Virus record (IMG/VR): IMGVR_UViG_3300044617_000787
Location: 1 to 21,715 of that record
Length of the DNA stretch: 21,715 bases
Source: a virus
Strand: one strand, 5' to 3'
The notes beneath the pieces are model-generated. The model worked only from the letters and a program-made list of their open reading frames with translations, was not told the origin of the DNA and searched no databases. Shown piece after piece: positions 5,046 through 13,709 of the stretch (position 1 is its first letter; each line of letters begins with the position of its first letter). The position numbers were made by a program, and so were the translations under genes.

Positions 5046-5960
5046 CTATGTCTTAATGATGTAATTAACAACGAGGAACGGTGGATTGTTAGCGCCAGTA
5101 GCTCCAGGAGTTGTTGAATCGGTAGTCAATGCAGTTCCATCTGTATTTGCTGCGCTTGGACCTGATGTTGTTGGCGTTGCACTATCTGTACTACCAGCAA
5201 GAGAAATACCATGTGTTTGTGCTGTAGTATTTCCAGTTACTGTTCCAGCTATTGGTTTTGTTACTGTAGCATTCCAAGATGTAAGTCCAGTAAGTCGCCG
5301 CCAGAATATGTCTGTATTCTCTACTTGCATCTGCGCATAACCAGCGCTGCTAAGTGTATGGCTATGTGCGGCTGTATGCGTATGGCTTGCCATGCCGTGA
5401 ACGTGAGATGCAACTGTATGAGTATGCGCCGCGCTTGTATGCGTATGGTCTATCGCTCCACCAGTTCCTCCAAGAGTAGAACCAGTTCCTGCAGCAGCCT
5501 TACCTAATGGGAACCTCTGTTGAAGATTAGGGATATTGAAAGTAGTGGAACCATCTCCAACTCCATAAGTTGTTCCAATAATGCCAAATAATGTTGCGTA
5601 AGTAGTACGATTGATAGCAGTACCATCACACAACAACCAGCCGGTTGGAGCGCTTCCAGCACCGTATGCTGTTATTGCACCGCTAGGTACAATTGCTTGC
5701 AACTGACCAAAGGTAGCAGCATCGGCAGAAACAGTTCCGTTGGCTAAGTTAGTTATCTTATTGCTACCAAGATTTAAATTTCCAGTAGCGGGATTGCTAC
5801 CATCTTTATTAAGACAAGCGTTAATGCCATCTTGAAAATCCTGGTCCTGCGTATCATGTCGCGTGGCCTCAATCTTAACGCCTATTGACGCGTCACCGAC
5901 CCAATAAGGAGGTACGTTAGCTGCATTCCACCTAGTATATACTCCAGCACTCCACGGCAT
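5046..5960 (-). CDS. Tail fibre / tail collar domain protein
   Basis: The 304-residue protein has an N-terminal part probably used for attachment (1-90, with 'GNLNLGSNKITNLANGT...DAAT', the usual trimeric-fibre motif). It continues into a phage tail collar domain at about 91-150 ('IPSGAI'-like VPSGAITAYGAG, PTGWLLCDGT, FNIPNLQQRFPLG). Residues 172-201 carry five His-x-His pairs, nearly every seven residues, like the metal-binding His repeats in T4 short and long tail-fibre tips. The C-terminal ~100 residues are Thr/Ser/Gly-rich and end in 'NNPPFLVVNYIIKT', the usual end of such fibres. A very strong AAGGAG ribosome binding site precedes ATG. It is likely a receptor-binding trimer on the short tail. 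Confidence 0.92.
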   Translation of the reverse strand: MPWSAGVYTRWNAANVPPYWVGDASIGVKIEATRHDTQDQDFQDGINACLNKDGSNPATGNLNLGSNKITNLANGTVSADAATFGQLQAIVPSGAITAYGAGSAPTGWLLCDGTAINRTTYATLFGIIGTTYGVGDGSTTFNIPNLQQRFPLGKAAAGTGSTLGGTGGAIDHTHTSAAHTHTVASHVHGMASHTHTAAHSHTLSSAGYAQMQVENTDIFWRRLTGLTSWNATVTKPIAGTVTGNTTAQTHGISLAGSTDSATPTTSGPSAANTDGTALTTDSTTPGATGANNPPFLVVNYIIKT

Positions 5961-5971
5961 GACTTATCTCC

Positions 5972-8900
5972 TTATCCTAAATAGTTCTTCATTACTTTTG
6001 GCACATACGCAAGCGTCTCTTCAGGAACGCCACCAGGGTTTCTCTTGCTCTTTATGCCAACCTTTTTAATGATGGTGCTCCAATTGGTAGAACCAGCCTG
6101 TTTAATCATCCGACTCAGCTTACCTTCACCCATATTGTACGCAGCAAAAGCTAAAGGTGCTTTACCAAAGCGCTTGTACAAGTAATCTAAATACTTCTCA
6201 CCACCATCAAGATTCTGTCGCGGATCGTATGGGTCAATACCCAAAGCTTTTGCAGTCTCTGGCATAATCTGCATTGCGCCAAGAGCTCCAGCCTCGCTTA
6301 CCTTCCCATGGTCCGTGCCACTCTCTACTTGCGCGACGGCTTGCACCATCTTGCTGTAAAACTTGATCTCTTTCTTTATGTCAAAGTTAGCGGCTTTTTG
6401 TTTTAAGTATGCTTGCTTCTGCGCAATTGTTTTAAGCACAGGCATTTTACTTGGCTTACGCGTTGCGGCCTCTGCATCGCTGATAGGATTAAGAGCGCTG
6501 GCTATTTTTTCAAGCGCACCAGGTTCTTTTGTTGGGGAAGGAGCTTCTTCAGCAAGCAAATCGTCAATGCTTTGAATCTTCTTAGTAGGTGCAGGTGTCG
6601 GAGTAGGTGCAGCAGCAGGAGCGATTCCGCTTACGTTTCGTCCAAACTGGTCGCTTGTCTTTTGCTGTTGAGTACCACTTAATGCTCCAAGAAGTGGCTG
6701 CACAACACCCGCACGAGCCGCTGCAGTAGTTCCTTTAGCGCCGAGAGCTTTTGCCATCCCCTCTTTACCGCGAGCAGCCATACCGCCATACTTTTGCTTG
6801 CCAGCAGCAAGAGCTTCACCGCGCTTGCCAGCAAACTCCATAAGGCGACGAGCTTTCTCTGGGTCGTTTAATGCGCTTACAAGAGTTTTGTTAATTTGGC
6901 CAATAGAGGCTTCTACGTTTGCAACGCTTCTGCCAAGAGTGGTTCGCGCTAATCCTGCACCAACCATGCTCATGAATGGAGAGCTCAAGCCAGAAATTAG
7001 TCGATTCATTCCAGCCGCAGCTTGACGACCCTTGTCTCTCGTTACCTGTCTAAGCGATTGCAACGCAGCCTTACCGCTCTCTGGTAAATTAGCGGCAGCA
7101 GAAGTAATGGCAGTACGTTGCAAGTCCCCAATTCCAATACCCTCAAGGCTAAGCGACTCTCCAACATTCTTAAGTCGCTTCTGCTGCTCCATGTATTTCT
7201 TAGCAGCCATCAACCCTTCGCGAGCTTGTCGCACAGCACCAACCTGGTCTGTGCTCTTAAACAGGTCTATATTAGAATCAAGCCACTTAATCTTTTCGTC
7301 TATACTTCCAAGCTTAGTAAAGCCATCAAGCTTTTGGGTAATGAGAGCACGAGTTGCTTCTGGAGCATCTCCAAAAACTTTCATTCCCTGAACCCATTGG
7401 TCAGTGTTCTGACTCAGCTCAGCAGCAATGTTTTCAGGAGACATATCAAACTCGCGGCCAACCTGAGCAACGCGACCCTTTTGATACTTATTGGCAAAGT
7501 CTGCACGAGCTTGATTAGCCTTGGCAAAGTGCTGTCCAAAGCGTGGGTCGCTTTCTATTAGCGCATCAACAACCTTCGATGCATCCTCTGCAGCAGCAGC
7601 AAGCCGCGAATCGACGCTGGTCTTTTTGGCATAGAGATCCCGAGCTTCTTCCTTAAGGCGACTGCTTGCACCTACAAGGTCTCTTATGTCGTAGGATTTC
7701 TTCTTCTCAAGAACATTAACAACCTTGTCGATGACATTTTTATCAGAAGCATAACCTTCTGGAAGATACTTAGACGCTGCCGTGCGCAGTTGATCTGGAA
7801 GCTGCGTAGCAGTGAGCTTTGTCTTATCGCTCGTTTCGTAGAGTTTAGTGTAGAGGTCTTCATAATCTTTCTTGGCAACTTCCTTGCTGGCCGTAAATTC
7901 TGCCTCAAGCTTCTGTCCAAGAGCTCTTTTATCTGGGTCTGGCGACTCCATAAGAGATGCGATCTGAGACTCAGCGTTAGCTCCTTGAATTTGTGCTCGC
8001 TTAAGCGCTGGAAGCTGACCAGCAGGAGATTCCGCTGCAAACGCTTCGATTACCGCAAGCTTTTCTGCCTGGTCTTTATATCCAAGGTCATCAAGCAGCT
8101 CGGAAGTGCTCTTGTTAGCATCATAAGCCGTAAGCGGATTCTTTTTACGCTCAATAACCTGGTCAAGCATTTCTTTGGAAACGCCAGCCTGATCAAATAC
8201 ATCTGCAACAAGACCTTTTTGTTCAGCGCGGCGTTTTGGACTGGCAATAGGAAGCGCTTCTGATTTAATCTCTGCAGCAGTCTTGCCTACTTTACCAGCG
8301 ACGACTTTGATTGCGCTTGGAAGACCAGCTACAAGTCGCGAAGGAACCTCTTCGATCATTCCGCCAGTAGCACCCTTGGTGAATTGCTCGAGCTCCTGAT
8401 AGCCTGTCAATTCAGGATTAGGAAGCTCGTATGGTTTATAGCCAAGCGCTTCGCGAAGAGAATTAACTCCCTTGACTAGAGAGTTCTCAAATTTGCTGTA
8501 GGCCATATCGCCAGCGGAATAACCAGCACCTACTCCAGCTATACCACCACCAATACCGCCAACTAAGCCACCTACTGGACCACCAACAGCAGTTCCTCCA
8601 GCAGCTCCTAAAGCTCCTAATCCTATGCCACCACCTGCAGCAGTAAGACCAGTAACCGCCATACGCGGTACAGCACGAGCTGTCGATAAAGCTGCTTCTA
8701 GTGGATTCTGTGAAACGTATGTTCCAACGCGAGAAGCATACGTCATTGGGTTAGTAAGAATATCTGCAAGGCCTGAATATCCTTGAGCAGCTTGCTGAAT
8801 ACCACCGCCTATTCCCCGACCGATGGCAGACATATAACCAGTCGGGGTAGAAACCGCTGCTGGTGTTGCCATAGCAACGGGAGTCATCATCGGCGTAGGA

Positions 8901-8995
8901 GTTGGCGTTGGCATCGCCATAGGCGTAGCGACAGGAGCCGGAGTCATGTCCGGCAATGCCAGTAAGTCGTCTATGGATGATACCCTATCTGCCAT
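5972..8995 (-). CDS. Large internal virion protein with C-terminal lytic transglycosylase domain
   Basis: The 1007-residue protein starts with a short acidic motif (SSIDDLLA, 6-13), then a Pro/Thr/Met-rich linker (18-52). A Gly/Ala-rich hydrophobic stretch at about 112-160 could insert in membranes. A long charged helical region fills roughly 200-780. A second linker with SIDDLLA (809-815) leads to a lytic transglycosylase (SLT) domain from about 880 to the end. The catalytic Glu is about 891 (AVAQVESG), followed by 'GALGAMQIMPETA', 'NLDGGEKYLDYL' and 'LAFAAYNMGEG'. Such proteins are packaged in the capsid and ejected to open a path through peptidoglycan. In T7 gp16 the domain is N-terminal; here it is C-terminal. 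It starts 1 bp after the stop of the preceding gene, with AGGAC upstream. Confidence 0.93.
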   Translation of the reverse strand: MADRVSSIDDLLALPDMTPAPVATPMAMPTPTPTPMMTPVAMATPAAVSTPTGYMSAIGRGIGGGIQQAAQGYSGLADILTNPMTYASRVGTYVSQNPLEAALSTARAVPRMAVTGLTAAGGGIGLGALGAAGGTAVGGPVGGLVGGIGGGIAGVGAGYSAGDMAYSKFENSLVKGVNSLREALGYKPYELPNPELTGYQELEQFTKGATGGMIEEVPSRLVAGLPSAIKVVAGKVGKTAAEIKSEALPIASPKRRAEQKGLVADVFDQAGVSKEMLDQVIERKKNPLTAYDANKSTSELLDDLGYKDQAEKLAVIEAFAAESPAGQLPALKRAQIQGANAESQIASLMESPDPDKRALGQKLEAEFTASKEVAKKDYEDLYTKLYETSDKTKLTATQLPDQLRTAASKYLPEGYASDKNVIDKVVNVLEKKKSYDIRDLVGASSRLKEEARDLYAKKTSVDSRLAAAAEDASKVVDALIESDPRFGQHFAKANQARADFANKYQKGRVAQVGREFDMSPENIAAELSQNTDQWVQGMKVFGDAPEATRALITQKLDGFTKLGSIDEKIKWLDSNIDLFKSTDQVGAVRQAREGLMAAKKYMEQQKRLKNVGESLSLEGIGIGDLQRTAITSAAANLPESGKAALQSLRQVTRDKGRQAAAGMNRLISGLSSPFMSMVGAGLARTTLGRSVANVEASIGQINKTLVSALNDPEKARRLMEFAGKRGEALAAGKQKYGGMAARGKEGMAKALGAKGTTAAARAGVVQPLLGALSGTQQQKTSDQFGRNVSGIAPAAAPTPTPAPTKKIQSIDDLLAEEAPSPTKEPGALEKIASALNPISDAEAATRKPSKMPVLKTIAQKQAYLKQKAANFDIKKEIKFYSKMVQAVAQVESGTDHGKVSEAGALGAMQIMPETAKALGIDPYDPRQNLDGGEKYLDYLYKRFGKAPLAFAAYNMGEGKLSRMIKQAGSTNWSTIIKKVGIKSKRNPGGVPEETLAYVPKVMKNYLG

Positions 8996-8996
8996 T

Positions 8997-10454
8997 TTAC
9001 TGTCCTGTTAATCGTTGCCGCGCTGACTTAAGTATCGCTGCCTGTTGCTTAGCAGATGCCTGGTCAATTTCGCCACTATTGAACTTGGTAATGAGCGCTT
9101 GTTCTGCAGCAATCACTTCATCCAGAGTCATATCGGCTGTTACGTTGTCTGTAGCAGCCTTTATTTCCATAGCGCCGCTTGGCATTGAAGCGCTAGCAGG
9201 AGACGGAATAGTAGGCTTTGGCTTAGCTGTCATGCTAGCTGGAAGCAAAGGAATGCTCTTCGACTGATAGCCTTGAGAAAGTCGATTGTAGAGATCGGCT
9301 GTCGTCTGGCCATAAGTGTTGAGACGAGTCATTGTTCCAAGGGTAAGCGTATCTCCAAAGTTAAGAAGGTTATCAACCTTAGACTCCATACCAGCAGTCC
9401 AGTCACCATGAATGATCTTATACAAACGCTCATACTCAGATTGATTAACTACCAGTCCAGATTGAAGCCTATTAAAGTCAGATTGAAGCAAAGATATTTT
9501 TTCCATTAAGGAATTATCGTCTGCAGCAGAGAACTTCTCTCCAAGAAGTTGAGAGCTAAGAGTCTTGTCCTTAATTTCTTTAGCAATGTCATACCCTCGA
9601 CGAGCAAGGTCTTGAGCAACTGAAATCTCTTTGACATGGTTATCAGGAATTGTGACATTTGATTTGACAAGACTGTCTTTAAACGCAATCTGCTGTAAGT
9701 CGTTTTCCTGTTTATAGGTTTCCTCATTCTTTTTAATTTCAGCTAAAGTATTGGCGAGCAACTGCTGACGCTTTAATGTCGCATCAGTTCCTGTCTTAAG
9801 CTCTTCATTTTCAATAGCATTTTCAGCTTGCTTATACGCAAGCTTTTGCTCATTGTTTAACCAACCAAGCTTGCCTTTAATCTCACCTTTCAAAAGAGCA
9901 AGATCTTGACGTCCTTTAGCTCGCAAATTTTCAAGCTCTTGAGCGCCTTGATTTCTTTCTTGAATACCAGCAAGAAGCCTATCAGTTTGCATTCCCATGT
10001 ACTCTTCGCCAGGTGCTGAAGTAAGCGCCTCAAGCTCCTTAAGCTTCTTGGTGTACTCGAGCTCTCCAGCAAGCTTTGTAGCTTGTTCCTGACCAGCAAG
10101 AGCGTTAACAAGATTAAGCGCTTTGCTCTTAACTTCAGGACCGTAGAAGCCTTCGTCTGCAGCATCTGCGATAGCCTTGCGTTGCTCTATGTTAGGAGCT
10201 GCAAAAATATCCATGCCAACCTGCGTAGCACGGGATGTGAGGTCTGCCGCTGTCTTTTGCGCTTGATATCCCATAAGCGCAGTAAGGAGTGTTCCACCAA
10301 GTGCAATGCCAAGGTTAGTTCCAACATTCCCAACAGGATTGATAAGCTTTGGAAGAGATGCCGCAAGTGTAGTTGCTCCAAGTCCGTATGGGTTATCTAA
10401 CCCAGAGAACTGAAGACCACTTAATCCTGAAGTTAAAGTATCGGAAGGTGCCAT
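8997..10454 (-). CDS. Internal virion (ejection) protein, coiled-coil rich
   Basis: The 485-residue protein has a hydrophobic Gly/Ala/Leu stretch at about 43-63 (NLGIALGGTLLTALMGYQ), then a long, strongly charged helical region (about 65-330) typical of coiled coils. It ends with a Pro/Ser/Ala-rich linker and a short helical tail. There is no catalytic motif. Its place between the transglycosylase ejection protein and other core-like proteins, and the membrane-plus-coil composition, suggest a component of the internal core that is ejected with the DNA. An AAGGAT ribosome binding site lies about 7 nt before ATG. The function is inferred from position and composition. Confidence 0.82.
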   Translation of the reverse strand: MAPSDTLTSGLSGLQFSGLDNPYGLGATTLAASLPKLINPVGNVGTNLGIALGGTLLTALMGYQAQKTAADLTSRATQVGMDIFAAPNIEQRKAIADAADEGFYGPEVKSKALNLVNALAGQEQATKLAGELEYTKKLKELEALTSAPGEEYMGMQTDRLLAGIQERNQGAQELENLRAKGRQDLALLKGEIKGKLGWLNNEQKLAYKQAENAIENEELKTGTDATLKRQQLLANTLAEIKKNEETYKQENDLQQIAFKDSLVKSNVTIPDNHVKEISVAQDLARRGYDIAKEIKDKTLSSQLLGEKFSAADDNSLMEKISLLQSDFNRLQSGLVVNQSEYERLYKIIHGDWTAGMESKVDNLLNFGDTLTLGTMTRLNTYGQTTADLYNRLSQGYQSKSIPLLPASMTAKPKPTIPSPASASMPSGAMEIKAATDNVTADMTLDEVIAAEQALITKFNSGEIDQASAKQQAAILKSARQRLTGQ

Positions 10455-10459
10455 TAGTT

Positions 10460-11467
10460 TTATCCTTGTCTATTTGGTCCCTTAAGCCTGTCTACAACTG
10501 CACCTCCACCACCTGAAGCACCGCCAATTATTGCGGCATTTTGAGGACTTGTTACGTTAGGCTGGTTGTATCCAGATCCGATGTTTTCAGCTCTCCATCG
10601 GTCAAACATTGTCGGACCTTGCTGTCCTCCACCGCCACCGCGTCTAGCTTGCAATTGCGCTATTCTGTAAGCGTTTTTACGATCTGCTTCTGCAATAGCC
10701 GATCTATTAGCAAGCTCTTCGCGAGTCAGAGCTCCCTGCTGACCAGTCCTGTACATATCACTCCACACAGGAGCAAACTGTCCAAACTGAGTGCCAGGAG
10801 CGAGGAAGGTTTGATAACCCTGTTCGTATCCTTGTTTCTGCACTCCCTGCGCTGCCTCCTCCGCTGCAAGCATCGCACCTTGCCTAGCACGATCTTGTCT
10901 ATCAGTTACTTCCTGCTTGTAGAGAGCGGCGTACCCAGGATTGTTTGGATCCATTCCTTGCTCTGCTGCGCGTTGATAGAATGCGGCCTCCTGCTGCTTA
11001 AACGCGTCGGCATTCTGAACTTCAAACTGCTTCATAACGTTTTGACGTGCTGAGTCCATTTGCTGCTGGAAAGAGCCAGGGTCAAACGCTTGCGCATTAC
11101 CCATAGTCTGCCGCATTACCTCTCCCATATCGCGATTTAACCACGCGTTACGGTCTTCCTCAGAAGCTTGGTCCCACGGACTGCCTGGCTGTCCAGTATA
11201 TGGATCAGTAGGCGGAGCAGGAGGAGCAGTAGGAGTTTGTGGCGCTGTCTGCTTAGGTGCAAAAGGATTGTTCTTTGCAGGTACAAACGGCTTGTTTTGA
11301 TTAGGAAGTACCTTACCGTAATTGTCTACGCGGTAACCATCCTTGTTAACCCACTGGCCATTAAATTTCCAATTGCCGCGCTTAGAGGTCTCAGGCATCT
11401 TGGTCGACTTCTTAGGGTCAGCTCCCATTGCGCCAGGTTTAGAAGATTGTGTTTTTGGTTTAGCCAT
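10460..11467 (-). CDS. Pro/Gln/Gly-rich virion protein
   Basis: The 335-residue protein begins with a basic, low-complexity stretch (MAKPKTQSSKPG) and a short motif at residues 39-57 (W-x-N-x-x-G-x-x-V-x-x-x-G-x-x-L-P-x-Q). This motif is shared, without gaps, with the protein at 13033-13701. A Pro/Thr-rich linker (about 72-98) leads to a helical, Gln/Ala-rich middle (about 100-260), then poly-Gly linkers (RRGGGGGQQ; GGASGGGG) and a basic end. No enzyme motif is visible. The context of ejection-type genes suggests a packaged internal protein. It ends 6 bp upstream of the next gene and starts 2 bp after the tail-protein gene. Confidence 0.8.
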   Translation of the reverse strand: MAKPKTQSSKPGAMGADPKKSTKMPETSKRGNWKFNGQWVNKDGYRVDNYGKVLPNQNKPFVPAKNNPFAPKQTAPQTPTAPPAPPTDPYTGQPGSPWDQASEEDRNAWLNRDMGEVMRQTMGNAQAFDPGSFQQQMDSARQNVMKQFEVQNADAFKQQEAAFYQRAAEQGMDPNNPGYAALYKQEVTDRQDRARQGAMLAAEEAAQGVQKQGYEQGYQTFLAPGTQFGQFAPVWSDMYRTGQQGALTREELANRSAIAEADRKNAYRIAQLQARRGGGGGQQGPTMFDRWRAENIGSGYNQPNVTSPQNAAIIGGASGGGGAVVDRLKGPNRQG

Positions 11468-11469
11468 AT

Positions 11470-13023
11470 CTATACTTGTCCACCAATTTCATATCTTACA
11501 TCGAAACTAAATATGTTTAGAGATACGTTATTAAGCGCTCCGCTAAACCTAATAGACGCGCAATAGCCTTGACCTCTTGTTGCGTATCTATCAAACACAT
11601 ATTCTGTCGAAGACGCCCAGGGTGACCCCCACGGATCTCCCCAATCTGTAGAATCTCCTGCAGTGGAAGTTACTGCGGGGATTATAGCATTTTTTTTGAA
11701 GTCTAAATCTAGTCCAAGATTGAAGGAGTACCCAGGCTGCGTTTGCACAATTGGTCGAATGTCTCGAAAGACCTTATAATTGCCGCGAGAGCCATAAAAG
11801 GAGAACGGGGTGCGGATATTAAAGGAAATGGCACTACCTGCAACTCCAGTCTCTGCTTGATCGGAATAGCCTGTCTCGCCTTTCCATATCGTTCCATTGT
11901 TAGAACCATAGTATGGGAGGTCATTAAATAAGCAGCTTGATAAGCTATCGGTAGTGCTCTTTAACTGAAATACAGTCCATCCTTTTGAATCCATACTGTA
12001 AACAAGGAACCAGGACGTACTAGCGCTAATTGGGGTGCTGATATATACACGTCGACCTATCGACCAAGTAAACCCACCCCATAGGTAGCTAAACGGCACC
12101 AGCTTTGCAGCAGATGCTATAAGCGGGTTTATCTTGTCGCTTATCGCTTTCAAAGCGGTTTCAGGATCGGCTTGAAAAAGAGCTGAAATTGGCACTATGC
12201 CTTGCTGTGTAATAACCCAAATATCAGCACCAACGCGCACAAAAGCGCGATACCCAAGAGGTTTGCCAATCTTGTATCGAGCTACTAGCGTCCATGGGTC
12301 GGTACCGCTAAGATTTCCAGGATCGGTACCCTGCCAAAATGCGAGCTCTCCTTCAGAAGTGCACGCAAAGAAGAGGTTTTGAGATGTGGCTGCAGTCTGA
12401 TTAGTATAGCTTCCTGCATGAATGAGAAACCCACCATGCTTAAATGTGTATGAAGTGTCGTAAGAAGTAAGCGCAGAAGCTCCAACTCCAGTAGCCTTCA
12501 ACCCTCCATACCAAAAATTCATGGAGTTTCGTTCAACGAAATAAAGCCTTTCGCGATAACTTGAGACGCTACAAAGGTTTTGTAGGGAAACGCCAGTAAA
12601 TGCCAAGTTGGAAGCTTGTGCTGCAGCACCGTCCCAATATTGCGCTTGGTCTGTAGCGGTGCCAGCATTGTTGCATAGGTATATTTTATTGTTAAAAATA
12701 ACCGATGTGAACTCTCCACTGGTATGCGCAGATGCTTTTGTAATGTTTGTGCTTACACCGGCAGTAGTAGTCGAGTGAAGCGTAGTATCAGTAGCGGTTA
12801 TAAGCAGTTTTGTACCATCCGATTTAGGCAGTTCTGCCATAAATTTTATGGTACTAGACGTTGGTTTCGCGAGTTTAAAGTACCCTTGTCGGACTGAAGA
12901 CACGCCGTTACCAGGGAATACGTTTATCAATTCCAGTGCATAGGACGGATCCATGTTATCGACTGGACTTGTAAGGTCCAAGCCTAACGTCGGACCTGGC
13001 ATTGATATTCCCTGGAACGGCAT
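11470..13023 (-). CDS. Tail protein, beta-propeller-like (nozzle/stabilisation type)
   Basis: The 517-residue protein has the N-terminal signature of a podophage structural family: 'PFQGISMPGPTLGLDLTSPVDNMDPSYALELINVFPGNGVSSVRQGY'-like, with Asn-Val-Phe and Arg-x-Gly-Tyr. Repeated short beta segments follow, such as 'YRERLYFVERNSMNFWYGG', 'ADIWVITQQGIVPIS', 'GRRVYISTP' and 'LVYSMDSKGWTVF'. The alternation of 'seen on screen' Trp/Tyr-x-x-Gly strands suggests beta-propeller blades, as in P22 gp10 or T7 gp12, which close the tail channel and stabilise packaged DNA. It lies downstream of the head-tail adaptor gene, as expected. Assignment to a specific family is tentative, but the structural role is likely. 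AGGAATAG precedes ATG. Confidence 0.8.
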   Translation of the reverse strand: MPFQGISMPGPTLGLDLTSPVDNMDPSYALELINVFPGNGVSSVRQGYFKLAKPTSSTIKFMAELPKSDGTKLLITATDTTLHSTTTAGVSTNITKASAHTSGEFTSVIFNNKIYLCNNAGTATDQAQYWDGAAAQASNLAFTGVSLQNLCSVSSYRERLYFVERNSMNFWYGGLKATGVGASALTSYDTSYTFKHGGFLIHAGSYTNQTAATSQNLFFACTSEGELAFWQGTDPGNLSGTDPWTLVARYKIGKPLGYRAFVRVGADIWVITQQGIVPISALFQADPETALKAISDKINPLIASAAKLVPFSYLWGGFTWSIGRRVYISTPISASTSWFLVYSMDSKGWTVFQLKSTTDSLSSCLFNDLPYYGSNNGTIWKGETGYSDQAETGVAGSAISFNIRTPFSFYGSRGNYKVFRDIRPIVQTQPGYSFNLGLDLDFKKNAIIPAVTSTAGDSTDWGDPWGSPWASSTEYVFDRYATRGQGYCASIRFSGALNNVSLNIFSFDVRYEIGGQV

Positions 13024-13032
13024 CTTCTATTC

Positions 13033-13701
13033 CTAGTACTGTTTAATGTACGGGTTTATTGGCTGCTGTGGCTGTTGAGGTTGCTGTTCATTTTGTGGCT
13101 GCTGTCCACCCTGCTGCAGAATTCCAGACACCGTATTCGGCTGCTGTCTTTGCTGCTCAAAATAACGGAACATTGCTCCAAAATCTGGCGCTTGACCTTG
13201 CGGATACCTGTACATCAGATCATTCATTGGAGGCATCTGCTGATTTGGATTGTAGTTAGGATTTACATCATTTGGAGATCCTGGACCGTTTCCAGGACCG
13301 TTCCACACTTGGTTACCTATACGATCTGTCCCAATGTTTCTCATGTCGTTTGGAGATAATTGCATGGGGTTTTGAGGTCGATTGTTTGGCGTTACGGCAG
13401 AGTAGTATTCTTGAGGAGGATAATTGAACGGAACGTTCCCAGCGTCCTGTCCTGCATTTGGAGCAGGTGGCCTGGTTGCTGGCTGCTGTTGGCCGCCTGG
13501 ATATTGCGATGGATTGGCAGGTTGAAATCGTCCTGGCACCTGCTGAGGAGGTCTCTGTGGCTGCTGTGGTCGCTGTCCAGGGAGAGCTCCACCGCGAGAG
13601 TTAACAAGACCACCCTGAGCGTTTCGATACACGCCAGGAGATACTCTATTTAGCTTTGGATCCTTTGCGAGAGCGCCAGCAAGTTTTGATGGTTTAGCCA
13701 T
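13033..13701 (-). CDS. Pro/Gln/Asn-rich low-complexity virion protein
   Basis: The 222-residue protein is dominated by Gln, Pro, Asn and Gly (runs such as QQPQQPQQP), so it is probably disordered. The N-terminus carries 'GVYRNAQGGLVNSRGGALPGQ' (about 23-43). It lines up without gaps with residues 37-57 of the 335-residue protein at 10460-11467, and both proteins start MAKP. This suggests a shared targeting or assembly motif. The C-terminus ends INPYIKQY. No catalytic motif is present. It lies within the tail/ejection gene block and has an AAGGA ribosome binding site, so a minor virion component is the best guess. Confidence 0.75.
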   Translation of the reverse strand: MAKPSKLAGALAKDPKLNRVSPGVYRNAQGGLVNSRGGALPGQRPQQPQRPPQQVPGRFQPANPSQYPGGQQQPATRPPAPNAGQDAGNVPFNYPPQEYYSAVTPNNRPQNPMQLSPNDMRNIGTDRIGNQVWNGPGNGPGSPNDVNPNYNPNQQMPPMNDLMYRYPQGQAPDFGAMFRYFEQQRQQPNTVSGILQQGGQQPQNEQQPQQPQQPINPYIKQY

Positions 13702-13709
13702 AGTGTTCC

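Noticed and set aside
7032-8263. Several + strand open frames within the transglycosylase ejection gene
   Set aside because: They have no ribosome binding sites, low-complexity Ser/Leu/Cys composition, and lie antisense to a strong coding frame.
11502-11522. Near-palindrome CTAAATATGTTTAG sharing words with 16830-16850 and 19331-19341
   Set aside because: It lies in coding sequence, and the shared word (CTAAACATA) is short and in different orientations, so a regulatory repeat is not supported.
10541-11566. + strand open frames opposite the Pro/Gln-rich virion protein
   Set aside because: Shadow frames produced by biased codons on the other strand; no protein pattern.
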